Source: Thermoanaerobaculia bacterium (GTDB taxonomy: Bacteria; Acidobacteriota; Thermoanaerobaculia; Gp7-AA8). From it: 8,817 nucleotides of DNA. Both the position numbers and the translations under genes were made by a program. Shown here piece by piece: positions 5,871 through 8,817 of this stretch. How positions within the stretch are numbered: the first letter of the stretch is position 1; each line of letters starts with the position of its first letter. A model generated the notes under the pieces. The model was given only the letters and a program-made list of their open reading frames with translations, ran no database searches and was not told where the DNA came from. The stretch lies in contig JAMPYE010000164.1 of assembly GCA_023700825.1 (NCBI GenBank), positions 1-8,817 on the forward strand, given 5' to 3'.

Positions 5871-6754
5871 ATGGCCATTTCACACAAGAGCCCCGAAGGC
5901 GTACGTGTCCTCGCGTGTCCGCTTCTCGCAAAGCGGATTTCCCTTCTTCTTTTCGTGGCGGGCTTCGGCCTCGCGGTCGAGGCGCAGCGCGGCTCCACGG
6001 TGAGGACGGCGGGCAACATGACCGTCGGCCGAGCCGGAGATACCGCGACTCTGCTCCAGGACGGAAGGGTGCTGATCGTTGGTGGACTGGACGAGGCGAC
6101 CGCCGAAATCTACGACCCGTCGACTCGCCGGTTCTCTCCGACGGCGTCGATGCGCGCGCGGCGGTGGCTCCATACGGCGACGCTGCTCCCCGACGGGAAG
6201 GTTCTGATCGCGGGTGGACGGTCATCGATTCCACCGGAGGTGTTGACCGCGCCGACGGAGCTTTACGACCCGGTCACCAGAGCGTTCTCTCGGGCTGGCA
6301 ACCACGCCTCGCCAGGAACGCTCGATCGGTCGGGAGGTCCCCTCTGGCCGAGGGCGAACCTTCTCCCGGACGGACGAGTGCTGATCATCGGCGACAATCC
6401 GGCGGACTTGACGATCCCCAAGCTGGCGCCTTCAGCCTAACTGGAGGCTTCGCCAGTCCGGAGTTCGGACATGGCATCTACTGGCATCAGGCGACGTCGC
6501 TGAGCGACGGGCGCGTGCTCGTGACTGGCGGCAACGACGACTGGACGTGCGGCGGGTTCGCGAGGGCCGAGCTCTACGACCCGGCCACCGGACAATTCCG
6601 CGGCGTGGGAACCATGACGGAGTCGCACGACATCCATACAGCCGCGCTGCTGCCTGACGGCAAGGTTCTGATCGCCGGCGGCGGCGGGTTGAACTCTGCC
6701 GGGCTCTACGGGCTTTCAGAGCCGGGTGGACGCTCGAGGGGCGTTCGTCGCTGA
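5871..6754 (+). pseudogene. Secreted Kelch-repeat protein, frameshifted
   Basis: Translation from ATG 5871 (AGGAGG at 5865-5870 directly abuts it) gives a signal peptide (hydrophobic RISLLLFVAGFGLAV, 22-36, cleavage probably near VEA-Q39) and Kelch-type units. These are DGRVLIVGG (64-72)...AEIYDPSTRRFS, then DGKVLIAGG (108-116)...TELYDPVTRAFS, then DGRVLIIGD (167-175). The frame stops at 6438-6440. The propeller continues one base back in the -1 frame from about 6425: GAFSLTGGF, DGRVLVTGG, AELYDPATGQFRG, DGKVLIAGGGG, stop at 6754. Comparing units, the AELYDP segment of the third one is missing at the junction. A deletion of roughly 25 bases is therefore more likely than a one-base sequencing error. 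The C-terminus also loses the motif after NSAGLYG. Intact relatives are secreted beta-propellers of unknown ligand. Confidence 0.8.
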
Positions 6755-7020
6755 GGCGTCCGTTGGCGATCCGGAGCTCACGTGAGAAGGCCGGCTCCCG
6801 TGGTCGGCAGCTCCCGTTGCCGGAAAGCAATGCACCGGTGGACGCGGGAATCAACACGCCGGTCGTGCCCTGACAGTCGAAGGGAGCTGCGGATCACAGC
6901 CTGTCTGGTGACCGCGAACTGAGGCCGCCATCTCCACCGCGGAGGATCGCGTCAGAGCTCGACGCCGTTCTCTAGGCGGCCACAATCCGGGCTGTAGTGG
7001 CTCAGCAAGTCCCGTCCGGA
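6755..7020. other. Spacer between two decayed genes
   Basis: No recognisable gene, terminator or long repeat was seen in these 266 bases. GCTCCCGT occurs twice within about 20 bases near 6786-6815. The stretch may be degraded remains of the 3' end of the Kelch gene. Confidence 0.4.
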
Positions 7021-7392
7021 TCAGCGTGTCGCCGGCACTGAGCGCTTTCCCCGGTGTACGAGGGTCAGCATGAATCCGGCGACGAATCCGCCGATGTGCG
7101 CCATGTACGCGACGCCGCCGGTATCCGAGGTGTTGGCGAGGGAGCCGATGCCGCTGAGGGATTGAAGAACGATCCAGAGCCCGATCACGACGACGGCGGG
7201 CACCTGGATCACCCGCTGTCCCTGCAGAACCTTTACTCGCCCCTGGGGGAAGAGAAGGATGTACGCGCCCAGGACTCCGGCAATCGCTCCCGACGCTCCC
7301 AGGTTAGGCACACTCGGCCCGATGCTGAACGCCAGCAGCGCGAAGGCGGCGAGCCCGCATATCAGGTGGAAGATCGTGAACTTGACGTGGCC
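7021..7392 (-). pseudogene. Rhomboid intramembrane serine protease, 5'-truncated remnant
   Basis: The remaining ~123 codons read GHVKFTIFHLICGLAA, then the catalytic-serine motif GASGAIAGVLGAY (serine codon at 7293-7291), two further hydrophobic segments, and AHIGGFVAG with the catalytic histidine. These are the second half of a GlpG-like rhomboid, a membrane protease that cleaves within transmembrane helices. Everything before GHVKF is lost: the first transmembrane segments and the conserved HGG(x)xHxxxN region. No ATG lies in frame near the break. The frame stays open upstream to 7794, but that sequence is Arg-rich, unrelated to rhomboids and overlaps the next gene. Because the dyad survives but half the fold is missing, it is unlikely to be active. 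Two hairpins lie just past the break. Confidence 0.82.
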
Positions 7393-7430
7393 GAAGTGCG
7401 TGGCTGGGGTCGGAGCTCCTGTTTTCTTTC

Positions 7431-7458
7431 GGGGGTGCAGCAATCGGCTGTGACCCCC
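7431..7458. repeat. GC-rich hairpin beside the rhomboid break
   Basis: GGGGGT (7431-7436) pairs with ACCCCC (7453-7458), and GCAGC (7437-7441) with GCTGT (7447-7451, one G-U). There is a bulged G at 7452 and a five-base loop AATCG. On the plus strand the T-rich tract (GTTTTCTTTC) precedes it, so it is not a terminator in that direction. Confidence 0.5.
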
Positions 7459-7475
7459 CGCCGGCAGCCTCCAAA

Positions 7476-7493
7476 GGGGCGTGGCTTCGCCCC
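7476..7493. repeat. Perfect hairpin GGGGCG/CGCCCC
   Basis: GGGGCG (7476-7481) and CGCCCC (7488-7493) pair around TGGCTT. It lies 17 bases after the preceding hairpin. Paired GC-rich hairpins at a gene breakpoint resemble a REP/BIME-type or miniature palindromic insert, an inference only. Confidence 0.5.
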
Positions 7494-7551
7494 GAATTGT
7501 CCCGCCTGATGTTTGCCGATCGCGCTCAAATGGAAGGCCGCAACCCGCCGA

Positions 7552-7589
7552 GTTCGGAAACGGCGCTCGGGTGCGACGCCGTTCGGAAA
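7552..7589. promoter_or_regulatory. Direct repeat GTTCGGAAA x2 flanking a hairpin
   Basis: GTTCGGAAA occurs at 7552-7560 and 7581-7589 (29-bp spacing). Between them ACGGCG (7560-7565) and CGCCGT (7577-7582) form a perfect six-base stem overlapping the edges of the repeats. The composite lies about 110 bases before the DUF1326 start and could be a binding site controlling the DUF1326/DUF4242 unit. Confidence 0.35.
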
Positions 7590-7694
7590 TCAATCGGCCC
7601 CGCGGATCGTATCGAGTGTCGTACACCACAATCCGGATCACGCCTTTCCGCGCGGATGCGGAGGCGTGTCGCTTCATTGGAAAGGAGGAACTCC

Positions 7695-8402
7695 ATGCGA
7701 TCCGTTCTTCTCGTCCTCTCGCTTCTCTCCCTCGTGTTCGTCGGCGCCGGGCCTGCCGCTTCGACGGCGACCCTCGAGTGGTCGATGAACGCAACCATCA
7801 TCGAGGCCTGCAGCTGTCCGATGTTCTGCCAGTGCTTCTTCAACACGCAGCCGGCGCACCATGCCGAAGATCATGCGGGGCACGGTGCAGGCCGCTACTG
7901 TCTCGGGAATCTGGCCTATCGTGTGAACAAAGGGAGCTACGACGGCACGAAGCTGGATGGCGCAAAGTTCTGGATGGCCGGCGACCTCGGGTCGGACTTC
8001 TCGAAAGGCGAGACCGAGTGGGCGATCCTCACTTTCGACCCTTCGGTGTCTCCGAGGCAGCGCGAGGGAATCCTCGCGATTCTGCCGAAGATCTATCCGG
8101 TGAAGTGGAAGTCTTTCACCGTCGGGGCAGACGCGCCCGTGGAGTGGAGCGCGTCGAACGAGACGGCGACCGCGCGGCTCGACGCCGGGAAGCGCGCCGA
8201 GGTCGTGTTGGGCCGCTTCGCCGGAATGACGAGTGAGCCGGTGGTCATCAGGAACCTCCGATACCTCGGTGCCCCGCGCAACGACGGGTTCATCCTGATG
8301 CCGAATCAGGTGGAGGCTTGGAGGGGCGACAAGGCATTCGAGTTCAAGGGAACCAACGGATTCATGGTCACGATCGATATCAGCTCGCGCGACGCGATAT
8401 GA
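7695..8402 (+). CDS. Exported DUF1326 protein, Cys/His-rich
   Basis: The start at 7695 is set by AGGAGG six bases upstream; the frame is open further left but that part is Arg-rich and lacks a ribosome binding site. The 235-residue protein begins with a signal peptide (MRSVLLVLSLLSLVFVGAG, cleavage probably near residue 25). The DUF1326 signature follows: C39-S-C41, C45-Q-C47 and C69, separated by a His-rich insert H55, H56, H60, H63, then a KGxYDGxxLDG stretch (79-89). Most DUF1326 proteins I know of have no signal peptide, so export is notable. Five cysteines and four histidines within 31 residues suggest bound metal or a disulfide-bonded core. The biochemical function of DUF1326 is not established. 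Forty-five bases separate it from the DUF4242 gene, so the two are probably co-transcribed. Confidence 0.85.
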   Translation: MRSVLLVLSLLSLVFVGAGPAASTATLEWSMNATIIEACSCPMFCQCFFNTQPAHHAEDHAGHGAGRYCLGNLAYRVNKGSYDGTKLDGAKFWMAGDLGSDFSKGETEWAILTFDPSVSPRQREGILAILPKIYPVKWKSFTVGADAPVEWSASNETATARLDAGKRAEVVLGRFAGMTSEPVVIRNLRYLGAPRNDGFILMPNQVEAWRGDKAFEFKGTNGFMVTIDISSRDAI

Positions 8403-8447
8403 TCGCGCCTCACCAACCCCAATCAGGAGTCCAAAGGAGACGACGTC

Positions 8448-8720
8448 ATGCCGAGATTCGTCATCGAGAGGAACATTCCGGGAGCCGGCAAGCTCTCCCC
8501 GTCCGAGCTCAAAGCCATCTCGCAGAAGTCGTGTGCCGTGCTGGCCTCGATGGGCCCGTCGATCCAGTGGGTCCACAGCTACGTCACAGACGACAAGATC
8601 TACTGCATCTACATTGCCGATGATGAGGTTGCGGTCCGAAAGCACGCGGCGACGGGGGGATTTCCCGCCGACCAGGTCTCCCAGGTGCGAACGATCATCG
8701 ACCCGGTCACCTCGGAGTGA
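8448..8720 (+). CDS. DUF4242 (SCO4226-like, nickel-binding type) small protein
   Basis: AAAGGAGA (8433-8440) lies seven bases before the ATG. The 90-residue protein is one complete DUF4242 domain: MPRFVIERNIPGAGKL at the start, the Ser/Cys helix KAISQKSCAVL, WVHSYVTDDKIYCIYIA (41-57), KHAATGGFP (65-73) and a final IIDPVT. The family has a ferredoxin-like alpha/beta fold; from memory, the characterised member SCO4226 of Streptomyces coelicolor binds nickel. Candidate ligands here are H43, C53 and H66. There is no signal peptide, so it should be cytoplasmic, unlike its exported upstream neighbour. The stop is followed by GC-rich stem-loops, making it the likely last gene of the unit. Confidence 0.88.
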   Translation: MPRFVIERNIPGAGKLSPSELKAISQKSCAVLASMGPSIQWVHSYVTDDKIYCIYIADDEVAVRKHAATGGFPADQVSQVRTIIDPVTSE

Positions 8721-8729
8721 CGCAGCGTC

Positions 8730-8757
8730 GGGGCGGGAAGGCCGGCGGGCCCGCCCC
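8730..8757 (+). terminator. Stem-loop after the DUF4242 gene
   Basis: GGGGCGGG (8730-8737) and CCCGCCCC (8750-8757) form a perfect eight-base stem around a 12-base GC-rich loop, nine bases after the stop codon. There is no T-run, so termination would be by strong structure alone or by Rho nearby. Confidence 0.45.
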
Positions 8758-8788
8758 GGCCGTGTCGCGGAAACAACTCAGGGCGTGC

Positions 8789-8814
8789 CGGGCCGTGGCT
8801 CGAGCCACGGCCCG
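8789..8814. terminator. Perfect 26-bp palindrome at window end
   Basis: The 13-base arms CGGGCCGTGGCTC and GAGCCACGGCCCG are exact reverse complements, folding into a ten-base stem or longer with a TCGA turn. The sequence stops three bases later, so a T-tract cannot be judged. It may be a second terminator for the DUF1326/DUF4242 unit or a bidirectional one. Confidence 0.55.
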
Positions 8815-8817
8815 ATC

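Larger units (their letters stand above)
7393..7694. other. Intergenic region (302 bp) with three hairpins
   Basis: No coding sequence is convincing here. From left to right it holds the break in the rhomboid remnant, a bulged hairpin (7431-7458), a perfect hairpin (7476-7493) and a direct-repeat/hairpin composite (7552-7589). The ribosome binding site of the DUF1326 gene follows (AAAGGAGGAA, 7681-7690). No clear sigma-70 promoter was recognised. Confidence 0.55.

Noticed and set aside
7497..7694. N-terminal extension of the DUF1326 frame
   Set aside because: Arg-rich, without a ribosome binding site; the start at 7695 has AGGAGG at ideal distance and yields a signal peptide.
7393..7794. Open frame upstream of the rhomboid remnant
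   Set aside because: It has no rhomboid similarity, includes the hairpins and overlaps the well-supported DUF1326 gene.

Overview
The window is GC-rich, gene-dense bacterial chromosome. A REP-associated tyrosine transposase, a lipoprotein built from GspG-like domains, a secreted Kelch-type protein and a DUF1326/DUF4242 pair would fit Acidobacteriota or a similar soil or sediment lineage. This is an inference from gene content; no rRNA or phylogenetic marker is present. No tRNA, rRNA or CRISPR array was seen.

Left part (1-1576). The first eight codons of a divergent minus-strand gene lie at the left edge behind a strong Shine-Dalgarno. To its right is an intact REP-associated tyrosine (HUH/Y1) transposase gene (248-1201) with a DnaA-domain-IV-like C-terminus. 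Two 20-bp sequences in inverted orientation (86-105 and 1487-1506, 19 of 20 identical) bracket this gene. A leader array of degenerate ~10-bp units runs up to its start codon, and short tandem repeats lie on the far side. Together they suggest a candidate unit of about 1.4 kb (86-1506).

Middle part (1577-5537). Two lipoprotein genes diverge from a 239-bp spacer. The minus-strand one carries two tandem type II secretion GspG-like globular domains and no pilin helix. The plus-strand one is an M1-like gluzincin metalloprotease with HEAVH, 18 residues, then Glu, and a PDZ-like tail. Convergent with the latter is a membrane-anchored alpha/beta hydrolase. None has a clear operon partner.

Right-middle part (5538-7694). 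This region looks decayed. A Kelch beta-propeller gene is frameshifted near 6425 and apparently lost about eight residues there. A rhomboid protease gene has lost its first transmembrane segments and start, with two GC-rich hairpins just beyond the break. A near-perfect 26-bp palindrome and a 15-bp operator-like palindrome lie in the spacer before the Kelch gene.

Right end (7695-8817). A two-gene unit encodes an exported Cys/His-rich DUF1326 protein and a small DUF4242 protein, both with good ribosome binding sites. Two GC-rich stem-loops follow and probably end transcription. The pair suggests metal handling, which is a hypothesis.
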